A stretch of DNA of 64,000 nt from Prevotella sp. ne3005 (GTDB lineage Bacteria; Bacteroidota; Bacteroidia; Bacteroidales; Bacteroidaceae): contig NZ_FOCK01000003.1 in the NCBI RefSeq assembly GCF_900110085.1, forward strand, positions 248,001-312,000. Reading direction: 5' to 3'. The notes beneath the pieces were generated by a model that saw nothing but the letters and a program-made list of their open reading frames with translations, searched no databases and was not told where the DNA came from. Made by a program: the position numbers and the translations under genes. This document shows, piece by piece, positions 17,632 through 26,805 of this stretch. Numbering within the stretch: the stretch's first letter is position 1; every line of letters begins with the position of its first letter.

Positions 17632-18258
17632 TTAACGTGACAGCAGATTCATCAAGGGGGCTATCCAGTCCTCATTGTTCTGAGGACAGAGGGTCTGCAT
17701 GCCGAGGGCATTGGCTACTTCGACGTTTCTGGGGCCATCGTCTATGAAGAGCGTCTCTTCGGGCAGAGCCTGCTGACCTTTGAGCATCATCTCGAAGATC
17801 TCACGACGGGGCTTCATGACCTTGCACTCATAGCTCAGGTAGAGCGCATCGAAGAAATAGCTGATGGGATGGCCATCACCATCGAAGTCTTTCTCTGCCC
17901 ATTGCATCATAAAGGGATTGGTGTTGGACAACAGACAGACCTTATAGCCTTGCTCTCTGAGACGGAGGATGGCCTCCAGATTGCGCTTGGGCACATGGTC
18001 CACATAGCCGTGCCAAGCCTGGTAGCAGTCGTCCATCGTGACCTCCCTGCCAATCAACTTACTCAGTTCCCTGCGGAAATCCTCTGGCGTGATACGGCCA
18101 GACTCCAGATCCCCGAAGATGCCTTTCTGCTCGAAAGCATCGAGATGCTGGCGGGCATTAGCCAGACCTATCTCCTCGAAACGTCTGACGGCCTGTTCAT
18201 AACTCAAGGCCAGCACCACGCCTCCCAAATCAAAAGCGATATTATGGATCTTACTCAT
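17632..18258 (-). CDS. HAD-superfamily phosphatase (HAD-IA, YihX-like)
   Basis: 208 residues from the ATG at 18258. HAD motifs: I IAFDLGGVVLAL (the second Asp of the usual DxD is Gly, as in other FDLGGV-type HAD-IA proteins), II VCLLSNTNPF, III lysine in YECKVMKPRREIFE, IV LFIDDGPRNVEVA. A four-helix cap sits after motif I. It resembles small-molecule phosphatases of the YihX/epoxide-hydrolase-N type; substrate unknown. It starts within the 3' end of the upstream symporter gene (8-bp overlap ATGAGTAA), so the two are translationally coupled. Confidence 0.87.
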   Translation of the reverse strand: MSKIHNIAFDLGGVVLALSYEQAVRRFEEIGLANARQHLDAFEQKGIFGDLESGRITPEDFRRELSKLIGREVTMDDCYQAWHGYVDHVPKRNLEAILRLREQGYKVCLLSNTNPFMMQWAEKDFDGDGHPISYFFDALYLSYECKVMKPRREIFEMMLKGQQALPEETLFIDDGPRNVEVANALGMQTLCPQNNEDWIAPLMNLLSR

Positions 18259-19441
18259 CGTGAACAGGTGTTTGCAAAGATGGGGAATCAGGCTTCTGAT
18301 GCAGTCTGTCGATGATGACAGCGAGGGCACCATCGCCAGTCACGTTGCAGGCAGTACCGAAGGAGTCCATGGCGATATAGAGGGCGATGATAAGTGCTTG
18401 AGCGTCAGGACTGAAGCCCAGTATGCCCGCCAGTGGCCCCAGTGCAGCCATCACCGCTCCGCCAGGCACACCAGGTGCCGCCACCATGCAGACGCCCAAG
18501 AGCATGATGAAATGCAGGAACAGTGGCAGGTCATGAGGCAGACCACCGATAAGACAGACGGTGAGGGCACAACAGGTGATCTTCATCATCGAACCCGATA
18601 AGTGTATCGTAGCGCAGAGTGGTACACAGAAACTGGCGACGTCATCGCTGACTCCGTTCTTCTTGACCTGACGCAGCGTCACAGGGATAGTGGCTGCACT
18701 CGACGAGGTGCCTAATGCCGTGAAATAGGCAGGCAGCATGTTCACCAGCAGTCGGAAAGGGTTCTTCCGAGCCAATCCTCCTGCTATCAAGAACTCATAC
18801 AGCAGAATAAAGATGTGCAACAGGAAGATGATACAGATGATCTTGGCGAACACCAAGATGATATGATATGCCTCGCCCGTAAAGGTCATACCGAGGAAGA
18901 TGCCGAAGATATAGAGCGGCAGGAGGGGAATGATGACACCCTGAATGGTCTTTTCGATAATGGTTCGGAACTCCGAGAAGCCTTTCTTCAGTGTCGGCGA
19001 ATCGGTATACGCAATGCCGATGCCTATCACGAAGGAACTCACCAATGCAGCCATCACGTCGAGGATGGCAGGTATCTGCAGTTGGAAATAGGGTTGCAGC
19101 GCACCTGCTGTTTTCTCCACCGCCATCGAAGCATCGGAATCTATCAGCATCGGGAAGAGCATGGTGCCTGTAGCAAAAGCCAGCAGTCCAGCCACAATGG
19201 TGTCAGCGTATGCCAGTACCACCGTCAGCAACAGCAGACGGCCTGCCGCACGCCCGATGTCGGCAATGGCTGGAGCCACCAGACCAATGATGATCAGCGG
19301 AATAAGGAAACCCAGGAACTGACTGAACAGGCCGTTGAAGGTCACAAAGATACGCACCCATGCCTCTGGCAGCACATTTCCTATCAATACGCCTAAGACA
19401 ATGGCTATGAGGATACGAGGCAATAATCCTATTTTCTTCAT
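18251..19441 (-). CDS. Dicarboxylate/amino acid:cation symporter (DAACS family)
   Basis: 396 residues, about eight membrane helices plus two re-entrant hairpins. Diagnostic motifs are the serine-rich loop ALGTSSSAATIPVTL and the substrate/cation site MDSFGTACNVTGDGA in the penultimate segment. The family imports glutamate, aspartate, C4-dicarboxylates, serine or threonine with Na+ or H+; which of these cannot be said. Its own promoter has a -7 box TATCTTTG at 19471-19464. The HAD phosphatase follows in the same transcript. Confidence 0.9.
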   Translation of the reverse strand: MKKIGLLPRILIAIVLGVLIGNVLPEAWVRIFVTFNGLFSQFLGFLIPLIIIGLVAPAIADIGRAAGRLLLLTVVLAYADTIVAGLLAFATGTMLFPMLIDSDASMAVEKTAGALQPYFQLQIPAILDVMAALVSSFVIGIGIAYTDSPTLKKGFSEFRTIIEKTIQGVIIPLLPLYIFGIFLGMTFTGEAYHIILVFAKIICIIFLLHIFILLYEFLIAGGLARKNPFRLLVNMLPAYFTALGTSSSAATIPVTLRQVKKNGVSDDVASFCVPLCATIHLSGSMMKITCCALTVCLIGGLPHDLPLFLHFIMLLGVCMVAAPGVPGGAVMAALGPLAGILGFSPDAQALIIALYIAMDSFGTACNVTGDGALAVIIDRLHQKPDSPSLQTPVHDE

Positions 19442-19582
19442 ATTGAGATGTGATTTGATGGTGCAAAGATAGGGATTATTTCTGAGACTAAGCAGGTTTT
19501 TAACAATATTAAAGAGCGAAAGGTGCCGAGTTTCAGAAAATATCCTTATCTTTGCACAGATTTACCAACTTAATGCAAGAAC

Positions 19583-20263
19583 ATGAAACGAAACTCATTC
19601 AGCATCCTGGCAGCACTGGTAGCTTACTTCGCACTGGTGGGCTGTCAGCCATCAGCACAGAAGCAACAGCCTTCAGGCAAATCAGAGACCACAGTCAGCA
19701 CCATTGAAGAAACTACGGATTCAGTGGCCGAGCCATCGGCACCTGGCGTCCTGACCTTAGCCAAGGCCTTAGAACTCGTCAAGCCTGGGCAGAAGCTGGA
19801 GCCATCGGCCATCGAACAGTATTTCGCCTCACTACAGCTGCCCTTGCAGTACTCTGAGCAATATATCTCCGATGCTGATTGGGGTGGCGACAGTCCTGCC
19901 ATCAGCTATTGCTTCGGCAACCAGGTGAAGTATGATAACTTTAAGTTCATCGCTACGGGTGACGAATACTATGGTGTTCACACCAACTTCTTCTACGACC
20001 AGAGTCGTCAGACTGGCAGCGTCAACCGTTTCGCTGTGATTACCTCCGACTCCCTCTGGCATGTCCGTCTGATGGAGGATGCTGCCGCTACAGGACTGAA
20101 GTTTACTGAGAAGGTGGACCCTGCCGTCTATGGCAAGAAGGGCAAGCTCTACCAGAAGCCGGTTGCTGGTGCTTCTGAGAATGCAAACTATTATATCTTC
20201 GACTTCAGTATCCCAGGCCATGTTGACGTCGAGATAGGCTACGACTCCGGCATAGATATCTGA
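19583..20263 (+). CDS. Hypothetical lipoprotein
   Basis: 226 residues with a lipoprotein signal (MKRNSFSILAALVAYFALVGC, lipobox LVGC at Cys21). After a Ser/Thr/Pro-rich linker the protein has a compact mixed domain from about 55 to the end with no motif I recognise; it ends in YIFDFSIPGHVDVEIGY. A -7 box TATCTTTGC lies at 19547-19555. Probably membrane-anchored, periplasmic or surface-exposed; function unknown. Confidence 0.78.
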   Translation: MKRNSFSILAALVAYFALVGCQPSAQKQQPSGKSETTVSTIEETTDSVAEPSAPGVLTLAKALELVKPGQKLEPSAIEQYFASLQLPLQYSEQYISDADWGGDSPAISYCFGNQVKYDNFKFIATGDEYYGVHTNFFYDQSRQTGSVNRFAVITSDSLWHVRLMEDAAATGLKFTEKVDPAVYGKKGKLYQKPVAGASENANYYIFDFSIPGHVDVEIGYDSGIDI

Positions 20264-20283
20264 CAAATCATCATAAATAGGGA

Positions 20284-20315
20284 TTGCAGGAATAAGAAAA
20301 AAGTAGTACCTTTGC
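20284..20315 (+). promoter_or_regulatory. Promoter of the M28 peptidase operon
   Basis: TTG at 20284-20286, 20-nt spacer, TACCTTTGC at 20307-20315; start codon at 20341. Confidence 0.7.
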
Positions 20316-20340
20316 AGCCGAATTTGAAAAGACAGGTTGT

Positions 20341-21612
20341 ATGAGGCATAAAATCATCTTATTATCCCTGGCATTCACACTGGCTGTCCAGACATCTGCA
20401 CAGAAGCAGGATGAGATGCGACAGACAGTGGCATATCTCGCTTCTCAGGAGTTGGGCGGCAGATATCCAGCTACGATGGGCGACACACTCGCCTCTGAGT
20501 TTATTGCAGGCAAGCTTCGCGGACTGAAGCTCAAACCCATTGTAAAGGGAAAGAAGAAAACAGGGTTCTATCACAACTTCACCTATGGAAAAGAGGTGGA
20601 GCGGACTACACATAACATCATAGCCGTACTACCGGGAACGGACAAGCAGCTGAAGAACGAATATATCGTGGTGGGTTCGCACTACGACCATCTGGGACTG
20701 GGAGGTAAGAACTCCGGTTCGCGCCGTCCTGACACCCTTGCGGTGCATCCGGGTGCCGACGACAATGCCAGCGGCGATGCCGTGGTGCTGGAGTTGGCCA
20801 AGTATTTTAGAAAGGTACGCGCGAGAAGAAGCATCATCTTTGCCTTCTTCGGTGCAGAGGAGCAAGGGCTGATCGGTTCAAAGAACTTCTTGGAGTGGAT
20901 GAAACAAAAAGACGACAAGCGTATCAATCTGCCAGCCGATAAGAACGGTATCGTGGCGATGGTGAACCTGGATATGGTGGGCCGTATGCGCGACAAAGCC
21001 CTGAGTGTGTCGGGTACCGGTACCAGCAGCCAGTTCAAGACGATGGCAGAACAGACGGCCAAGCAGACGGGACTGAACGTGAGTTGCACGCCCGACGGTT
21101 ACGGTCCCAGCGATCACGCCTCGTTTGTAGCTGTAGATATCCCCGTGCTCTTCCTTACCACGGGCGGTCACATGGAGTATCATACACCCGATGATGTGCC
21201 CTCAACACTCAACTACGATGGTATGCAGCAGACATTGGAGTTCTCAGAGCAGCTGATCACCCAACTGGCTAATATGCCGACCACGCCCGACTATATCAGT
21301 GTGCCCAGCACGAATACGATGCGACACGCCAAATTTAAGGTGACGTTAGGACTGATGCCCGACGTAATGGGGGCCAGCCGTATTCCTGGTCTTCGTGCCG
21401 ACATCGTGGTGGCTGGCAAGCCTGCCCACACGGCAGGTATCCGTAGCGGCGACATCATCCAAGAGATTGACGGTAAGCCTGTGACGAATATGGATGACTA
21501 CATGCAGCGCCTGTCGGAGTTGGAGCCTAATACAACCATTCCGGTGAAAGTGCTCCGTAATGAGGAGATTCTGACCTTCCAAGTTCACTTGATTCCCCCT
21601 GTAAAGAAATGA
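20341..21612 (+). CDS. Secreted M28-family metallopeptidase with PDZ domain
   Basis: 423 residues with a signal peptide (MRHKIILLSLAFTLAVQTSA). The zinc-dependent aminopeptidase core has the five expected ligands: His in VVGSHYDHLG, Asp in PGADDNASGDA, Glu-Glu in FGAEEQGLIGS, Asp in VNLDMVGRM and His in GPSDHASF. A PDZ domain follows at about 335-420 (PAHTAGIRSGDIIQEIDGKPV). It should trim N-terminal residues from peptides in the periplasm or outside; PDZ may present substrate. The next gene overlaps by 4 bp (ATGA). Confidence 0.92.
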   Translation: MRHKIILLSLAFTLAVQTSAQKQDEMRQTVAYLASQELGGRYPATMGDTLASEFIAGKLRGLKLKPIVKGKKKTGFYHNFTYGKEVERTTHNIIAVLPGTDKQLKNEYIVVGSHYDHLGLGGKNSGSRRPDTLAVHPGADDNASGDAVVLELAKYFRKVRARRSIIFAFFGAEEQGLIGSKNFLEWMKQKDDKRINLPADKNGIVAMVNLDMVGRMRDKALSVSGTGTSSQFKTMAEQTAKQTGLNVSCTPDGYGPSDHASFVAVDIPVLFLTTGGHMEYHTPDDVPSTLNYDGMQQTLEFSEQLITQLANMPTTPDYISVPSTNTMRHAKFKVTLGLMPDVMGASRIPGLRADIVVAGKPAHTAGIRSGDIIQEIDGKPVTNMDDYMQRLSELEPNTTIPVKVLRNEEILTFQVHLIPPVKK

Positions 21613-22394
21613 AGAAGCCTGTCTATTGGATTTTAGCCATCATCATCACCCTGGTGCTGAGTATCTATCAGCGCATGACAGGTCCAACTTATCCCAAGAA
21701 GGTAAGCGTAGAGCTCGATGGCGAGCGTTATAAACTGAAGTTGCCACGCAGTGGTGTGCAGCAGGATCAGGTGGTGACGCTGAAGGATGTTCCCTCGAGC
21801 ACCAAGGCTCAGTTGCATTATCGTCGCTATCCGACGACGAATGACTACACCACCGTGGATTTCACCTGGACAGATGGTGAGTGGCAGGCGGTCCTGCCAG
21901 TACAGCCCGTCGCTGGCAAGCTGCAGTATTACATCACCGTTGCCGGGAACGACTATCCCGCTGACGAGCCAGTCGTGATACGATTCCGAAACGATGTGCC
22001 CGCCAGTATCCTGATTCCCCACATCCTGCTGATGTTCGGCGCCATGCTGCTGGCTGTCTACACCTTCCTGCTGGTCGTCACCCGCAAGGACTACAGCTTC
22101 TGGCTGAAACTCACAGTGGGCACCTTGTTTGTGGGCGGATTCGTCTTCGGCCCGCTCGTGCAGCATGCAGCCTTCGGCCCCTGGTGGACGGGATTCCCTT
22201 ATGGCACAGACCTCACAGACAACAAGACGCTGATATCCTTTATCTTCTTTGTGGCTGCTCTTGCCACCTTGAAGTGGAAGTACAACAAGTGGGTCGTCTG
22301 CCTGGCGGTATTAATCATGATCACCGTCTTCACAATTCCCCACAGCGCCTATGGCTCAGAGTATGATTACACAACACAACAATTAAAAAAATAA
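21609..22394 (+). CDS. Membrane protein, unknown function
   Basis: 261 residues. One N-terminal membrane segment (IILAIIITLVLSIYQ-like, residues about 6-20), a periplasmic beta-rich region (25-130) and four hydrophobic segments from about 133 to 248. I do not recognise the family. The ATGA overlap with the M28 peptidase suggests a shared task, for example in peptide turnover at the envelope, but nothing in the sequence names a reaction. Confidence 0.8.
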   Translation: MKKPVYWILAIIITLVLSIYQRMTGPTYPKKVSVELDGERYKLKLPRSGVQQDQVVTLKDVPSSTKAQLHYRRYPTTNDYTTVDFTWTDGEWQAVLPVQPVAGKLQYYITVAGNDYPADEPVVIRFRNDVPASILIPHILLMFGAMLLAVYTFLLVVTRKDYSFWLKLTVGTLFVGGFVFGPLVQHAAFGPWWTGFPYGTDLTDNKTLISFIFFVAALATLKWKYNKWVVCLAVLIMITVFTIPHSAYGSEYDYTTQQLKK

Positions 22395-22406
22395 AAAGGT
22401 AAAAAG

Positions 22407-22892
22407 ATGAAAATTAAAAGTTTTATGACAATGATGATGGCCGCAGTGGCCATCGTGCTTGGTACAAGCTCTTGCAGCAGTAGTGATGACGATCCCGAGG
22501 CTCCCGTAGCCTCTCAGGTAGCAGGTTCCTACACAGGCACGGAAACTCTCACAGTGATGGGAGAGGCAGAAGAAAGTAGCGAGACCATTGAGTTTACCAA
22601 AGCTACCGACGTAGCTGTTGATGTGACCCTTCCCAAATATGGCGAAGGCATGATGACAGTCCCAGCACTTCCTGTAAAGGGAATCTCCCTGACCAAGAGC
22701 GGCAACACGATTACAGGTAAGCTCGCCAAATACGAGGGTACCGTAAAAACTGCCGATGGGGCTGAGAAAGCTTATACTATTAGTGACATCACCGTCATCT
22801 TCAGTGACAAGAACGTGGTTATGACGTTTACACAGAAATACGGCAATATGCCCTTTGCTTTTGAAGGACAGTTTACAGGTACCAGAAAGTAA
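22407..22892 (+). CDS. Calycin-like domain lipoprotein
   Basis: 161 residues. Lipoprotein signal ending in GTSSC (Cys23) followed by an acidic SSSDDD stretch, the usual Bacteroidetes surface-export type signal (inference). Residues about 35-161 form one beta-barrel domain, opening VAGSYTGTETLTVMG and closing FAFEGQFTGTRK, as in calycin-like lipoproteins encoded next to TonB receptors. It lies 3 bp upstream of a TonB-dependent receptor, so it likely captures a ligand for it; heme or a metal complex is possible but unproven. Confidence 0.8.
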   Translation: MKIKSFMTMMMAAVAIVLGTSSCSSSDDDPEAPVASQVAGSYTGTETLTVMGEAEESSETIEFTKATDVAVDVTLPKYGEGMMTVPALPVKGISLTKSGNTITGKLAKYEGTVKTADGAEKAYTISDITVIFSDKNVVMTFTQKYGNMPFAFEGQFTGTRK

Positions 22893-22895
22893 GTT

Positions 22896-24911
22896 GTGAC
22901 ACATAAGTTGTTGAGAAAGTTTACATATTCCCTCTTGGCTGGCATGGCTTTGGCCATGCCAGTTGTTCCTCTCTCTGCACAGACAGCCTTCCGCGACTCT
23001 GTAGAGCTGAACCCGATTGTGGTCACTGCTTCCCACTCGCCAAAGACCCTGAAGGATGCGCCAGTCGTCACGCGACTGATCACCCTCCACGACATCAAGA
23101 TTGCCGATGCCACTAATATCCAGGACATGCTTACGCAGGAGATTCCCGGACTGGAGTTCGGACTTGCCATGACCCAGGAGACAGCCCTCCACATGAGCGG
23201 CTTTGGCGGCAACTCCGTGCTCTTCCTCGTCGATGGCGAACGCATGGCTGGTGAGACCATGGACAATGTCGACTACACCCGCATGAACCTCGACAACGTG
23301 GGGCGCATCGAGATTGTAAAGGGTGCCTCTTCAGCCCTCTATGGCTCAAATGCCGTCGGTGGTGTGATCAACATCATCAGCCGTGAGAACATCGATCCCT
23401 GGACAGCCAATGTCAACTCGCGCTTCAACACCTTCGGCAACGAATGGCGCAATGGAGCCAGCTTCTCGTTCAACACCGGGAAGTGGAACTCGCTGACCAG
23501 CTTCCAGCACACCAAGATCGATCCCGTCAATCTGCCCAAAGCCCACTCGCCCGAGGAGATAGCCCGAGAGCTGATGAAGAAGATGCAAGGCCTGCCCTAT
23601 GACGAGTCGGTGCTCAGCGACGATTCAAACATCAGCCGACTCTTCGGACAGAAAACCTATAATGTCAAGGAGCGACTCATATGGCGGCCCACCGACCAGC
23701 TGACGCTGACAGGACGAGGCTCTTATTTCTTCCGCACCAGTGAGCGCGACACCTACGACTATCATTTCAATGCCTACAGTGCCGGACTGAAGGGCAGATA
23801 TGCCTGGAACCGTGATCGCCACCTCGAACTGTCGTATGCCTACGACCAGTATGACAAGGCCAACTATATGCCCGACGGCACTCGTACCCACGACCATGAC
23901 TACAGCAATCGTCAGCACGTCGTCCACGCACTGTTCAGCAATTCCTTTGGCAAGAACAACCTGATCCTGGGAGCTGACTACATGAACGACTACCTCTCGA
24001 CCTATCAGTTTGTAGCCGGTACCACCCACTCGCAGAACAATATCGACGGCTATGCCCAGTTCGACTGGAATATCACCGACCGACTCAATGTGGTGGGCAG
24101 CGTGCGCTACGACTACTTCTCCGCCTCTGCCCAAAAAGCCTTCACCCAGCGCCTGGCAGTCGTCTATAAGTTCCCCTGGCTCACCCTCCGTGCCAACTAT
24201 GCCAGCGGCTTCCGTGCCCCTACGCTCAAGGAGATGTACATGTGCTTCGACATGGGTAACATGGGTTATATGATTCTCGGAAATCCCGACCTGGAGCCAG
24301 AGAAGAGCCACAACTTTAACATCGCCATCGAGCGACAGAACCGCATCCGCAACAGCGGCATCCTGGATGGTGTCTACAATTTCACCATCGTGGGCTATTG
24401 TAACATCTTCGACAAGCGCATCACCACCATCGAAGGCCCTGAGTACGAAGGGATGGAAAGTGCCCTCTACTGGAACGAAGATGGTGTCAACGTCTGGGGT
24501 GTCGATGTCAGCATGGGCCACTACTTTGATTGGGGTATGACACTCAAGCTCAACTACTCGTGGATGCGCGAGACGGGCAACGTCATCACCTCACAGTTCA
24601 CGCAGCCCCGTTCCCACTCCCTGACATGGCGCATCGGCTATGGCCATCACTTCACGCGCAACTATGCCCTCGACGCAGCCCTCTCAGGTCGCTACCAGGG
24701 CAAGCCGCAGTCTGGCCGCACCGATGTCGATCAGGGCTACACCATCTGGAAGCTGATGCTCCAGCACCACATCTGGCGTGGCATCAGCCTCAACACCGCC
24801 ATCGACAACATCTTTAATTACAAACCCAAGTCGTATTACTATTGTTCGCCGCTGACCACAGGCACCAGCTTCAGCGTAGGCCTGTCGGTGGATTTGGAGA
24901 AGATATTGTGA
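22896..24911 (+). CDS. TonB-dependent outer-membrane receptor
   Basis: 671 residues from a GTG codon placed 3 bp after the preceding stop; this gives a full signal peptide ending PVVPLSAQ, which supports the start. A TonB box-like NPIVVTAS, a plug domain about 40-155 (VLFLVDGERM, IEIVKGASSALYGSNAVGGVINII) and a 22-strand barrel with FRAPTLKEMY and the closing LEKIL. The NPDLEPEKSHNFNI motif is typical for siderophore, heme and cobalamin receptors. No SusD partner is present, so this is not a Sus-type glycan system. The substrate is probably captured by the calycin-like lipoprotein upstream. Confidence 0.9.
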   Translation: MTHKLLRKFTYSLLAGMALAMPVVPLSAQTAFRDSVELNPIVVTASHSPKTLKDAPVVTRLITLHDIKIADATNIQDMLTQEIPGLEFGLAMTQETALHMSGFGGNSVLFLVDGERMAGETMDNVDYTRMNLDNVGRIEIVKGASSALYGSNAVGGVINIISRENIDPWTANVNSRFNTFGNEWRNGASFSFNTGKWNSLTSFQHTKIDPVNLPKAHSPEEIARELMKKMQGLPYDESVLSDDSNISRLFGQKTYNVKERLIWRPTDQLTLTGRGSYFFRTSERDTYDYHFNAYSAGLKGRYAWNRDRHLELSYAYDQYDKANYMPDGTRTHDHDYSNRQHVVHALFSNSFGKNNLILGADYMNDYLSTYQFVAGTTHSQNNIDGYAQFDWNITDRLNVVGSVRYDYFSASAQKAFTQRLAVVYKFPWLTLRANYASGFRAPTLKEMYMCFDMGNMGYMILGNPDLEPEKSHNFNIAIERQNRIRNSGILDGVYNFTIVGYCNIFDKRITTIEGPEYEGMESALYWNEDGVNVWGVDVSMGHYFDWGMTLKLNYSWMRETGNVITSQFTQPRSHSLTWRIGYGHHFTRNYALDAALSGRYQGKPQSGRTDVDQGYTIWKLMLQHHIWRGISLNTAIDNIFNYKPKSYYYCSPLTTGTSFSVGLSVDLEKIL

Positions 24912-24948
24912 ATTTAACAAAAATTACACTGATAGTATAAGGTCATCA

Positions 24949-24980
24949 TTTGGATAATTGGTAATTTGTTTGTATATTTG
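24949..24980 (+). promoter_or_regulatory. Promoter of the SLC13-type transporter gene
   Basis: TTTG at 24949-24952, 20-nt spacer, TATATTTG at 24973-24980; ATG at 25001. Confidence 0.72.
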
Positions 24981-25000
24981 CCGTCAAATAAAAAGATCTT

Positions 25001-26797
25001 ATGGAATCATTTGTTTTTTTAGGTTTTAACCTCTATGCCTGGATAACCATCATCACGGTACTCACCATGTTTACCGTCTTGTTATTCACTAAGCTCCGTT
25101 CTGATTTGGTATTTCTTGGGGCAATTTCTGTCCTCTATGTTACAGGAGTGCTCAATGCCAAGGAAGCATTCTCGGGCTTCAGTTCCACATCGGTAGTCAT
25201 CATTGGCGTACTCTTTGTGGTGGTGGCAGGACTGACGCATACCGGTGTGCTGCAATGGATTGTAAGAAATCTATTAGGACAGCCCAATTCATATTCAAAA
25301 GCAGTCGTCCGACTGATGTTACCAGTGGCTGTACTCAGCTCGTTCCTGAGTAACACCACCGTGGTGGCACTCTTCGTGAGTATCGTCAAGATGTGGTCGA
25401 AGAAGTTGAAGATCTCACCTTCAAAACTGCTCATCCCGCTGAGTTATGCTTCAGGCATGGGAGGCGTATGTACGTTGATTGGCACACCGCCCAACCTGAT
25501 TATCTCTGGTCTTTATGCTGAGAACACAGGTGAAGCTATGAACGTATTGGCCACCACAATCCCAGGCCTTTTCTGCCTTTGCATCGGCATGCTCAGTATC
25601 ATCGCTATGAGAAAGCTCCTACCTGAGCGCCAAGCGCCTGAGGCAGCCTTCGAATCTACCTCCGACTATACAGTAGAGTTGTTAGTTCCGGCCAATAATC
25701 CTTTTGTAGGAAAGACCATTATTCAGGCAGGACTGAACGAGGTGCATGGTGGTAGTCTTATAGAGATTGTCCATTTCGACGAGGTAGTCTCACCTGTACC
25801 CGACAAAGAGCCTATCATGGGGGGTGACCGTCTTGTGTTTGCTGGCCAGATCGATGAGATTCTAGAACTGAAAAAGAGCCACGGGCTGGTAAACGCCGAC
25901 CATCATGTATTTTCCATGAACGAGGTAGACAGCAACCGTCAGCTTCGTACAGCTTATGTTACCTTTGGTAGCCATCTTATTAACACAAAGATTGGTGAAA
26001 GCACGTTTGAGAAAGACAACAATATGACACTTGTGGCAGTAGCCCGCCGAAGCAAGCACATCAATCAATCGCCCCGTGAGGTGGTTCTTCAGGCTGGTGA
26101 CACCTTACTCTTGGAATGTTCTCCAACGGCTAACATTCAGACCGAGAGGCTCGCCTCGGATCTGCAATTCTTCGACTCAGCCCAAGTACCCAACATCGGT
26201 AAGAAAACGTTTATCTCCACCTCCATCATGATAGCCATGGTAGTACTCTCGGCTCTTAACGTGATTCCACTCTTGCAGTGTGCCTTCCTCGCCGCCATGG
26301 CCATGCTCCTCTGCCGTTGCTGTAACGTAGACCAAGCAATGAAAGCCATCAACTGGGAGATCCTGATGGTGTTTGCCGGTTCTGTAGTATTAGGCGTAGC
26401 CATCCAAAAGACAGGTATCGCTGAGCGCCTCGCCTTTGGTATCCTCGATGTCTGTGGCACCAACCCAATTGTAGTAATGACGGCTATTTGTCTGGTGGGC
26501 ACCTTTATTACAGAGTTTATCTCCAACACCGCAGCGGGTGCCATGTTTTTCCCCATCATGTACCAAGCGGCAGAGAAACTCGGTTACGAGCCCTACCCCT
26601 TCCTAATAGCCCTGATGGTCAGTGTCAGCAGCAGCTTCGCCACTCCCATCGGCTCACCCACCCACATGTTGGTTTACGGCCCAGGCGGCTATCGCTTCAG
26701 TGACTTTATGCGTATTGGCCTGCTGATGAACTTCATCATCCTTGCAGCCAACATCCTGATAGTAAACATTATCTATCCCCTAACCCCGCTGCAATAG
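25001..26797 (+). CDS. SLC13/DASS-type anion transporter with RCK_C (TrkA-C) domains
   Basis: 598 residues. Two membrane halves (about 5-205 and 400-598) flank two soluble RCK_C-type domains (about 220-385; ELLVPANNPFVGKTIIQAGL and TAYVTFGSHLINTKIGEST). Substrate-site signatures are LSNTTVVALF and GTPPNLIISGL in the first half and ISNTAAGAMFFPI and GSPTHMLVYGPGGY in the second, as in Na+-coupled sulfate/dicarboxylate carriers of bacteria and algae. Sulfate or another divalent anion is the likely substrate. The RCK_C pair probably binds a regulatory ligand. Confidence 0.9.
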   Translation: MESFVFLGFNLYAWITIITVLTMFTVLLFTKLRSDLVFLGAISVLYVTGVLNAKEAFSGFSSTSVVIIGVLFVVVAGLTHTGVLQWIVRNLLGQPNSYSKAVVRLMLPVAVLSSFLSNTTVVALFVSIVKMWSKKLKISPSKLLIPLSYASGMGGVCTLIGTPPNLIISGLYAENTGEAMNVLATTIPGLFCLCIGMLSIIAMRKLLPERQAPEAAFESTSDYTVELLVPANNPFVGKTIIQAGLNEVHGGSLIEIVHFDEVVSPVPDKEPIMGGDRLVFAGQIDEILELKKSHGLVNADHHVFSMNEVDSNRQLRTAYVTFGSHLINTKIGESTFEKDNNMTLVAVARRSKHINQSPREVVLQAGDTLLLECSPTANIQTERLASDLQFFDSAQVPNIGKKTFISTSIMIAMVVLSALNVIPLLQCAFLAAMAMLLCRCCNVDQAMKAINWEILMVFAGSVVLGVAIQKTGIAERLAFGILDVCGTNPIVVMTAICLVGTFITEFISNTAAGAMFFPIMYQAAEKLGYEPYPFLIALMVSVSSSFATPIGSPTHMLVYGPGGYRFSDFMRIGLLMNFIILAANILIVNIIYPLTPLQ

Positions 26798-26805
26798 AAT
26801 TAAGC

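Noticed and set aside
22407..24911. Sus-type glycan uptake pair
   Set aside because: The receptor lacks the CarboxypepD_reg domain and SusC signatures, and the partner lipoprotein is a small calycin-like barrel, not SusD.
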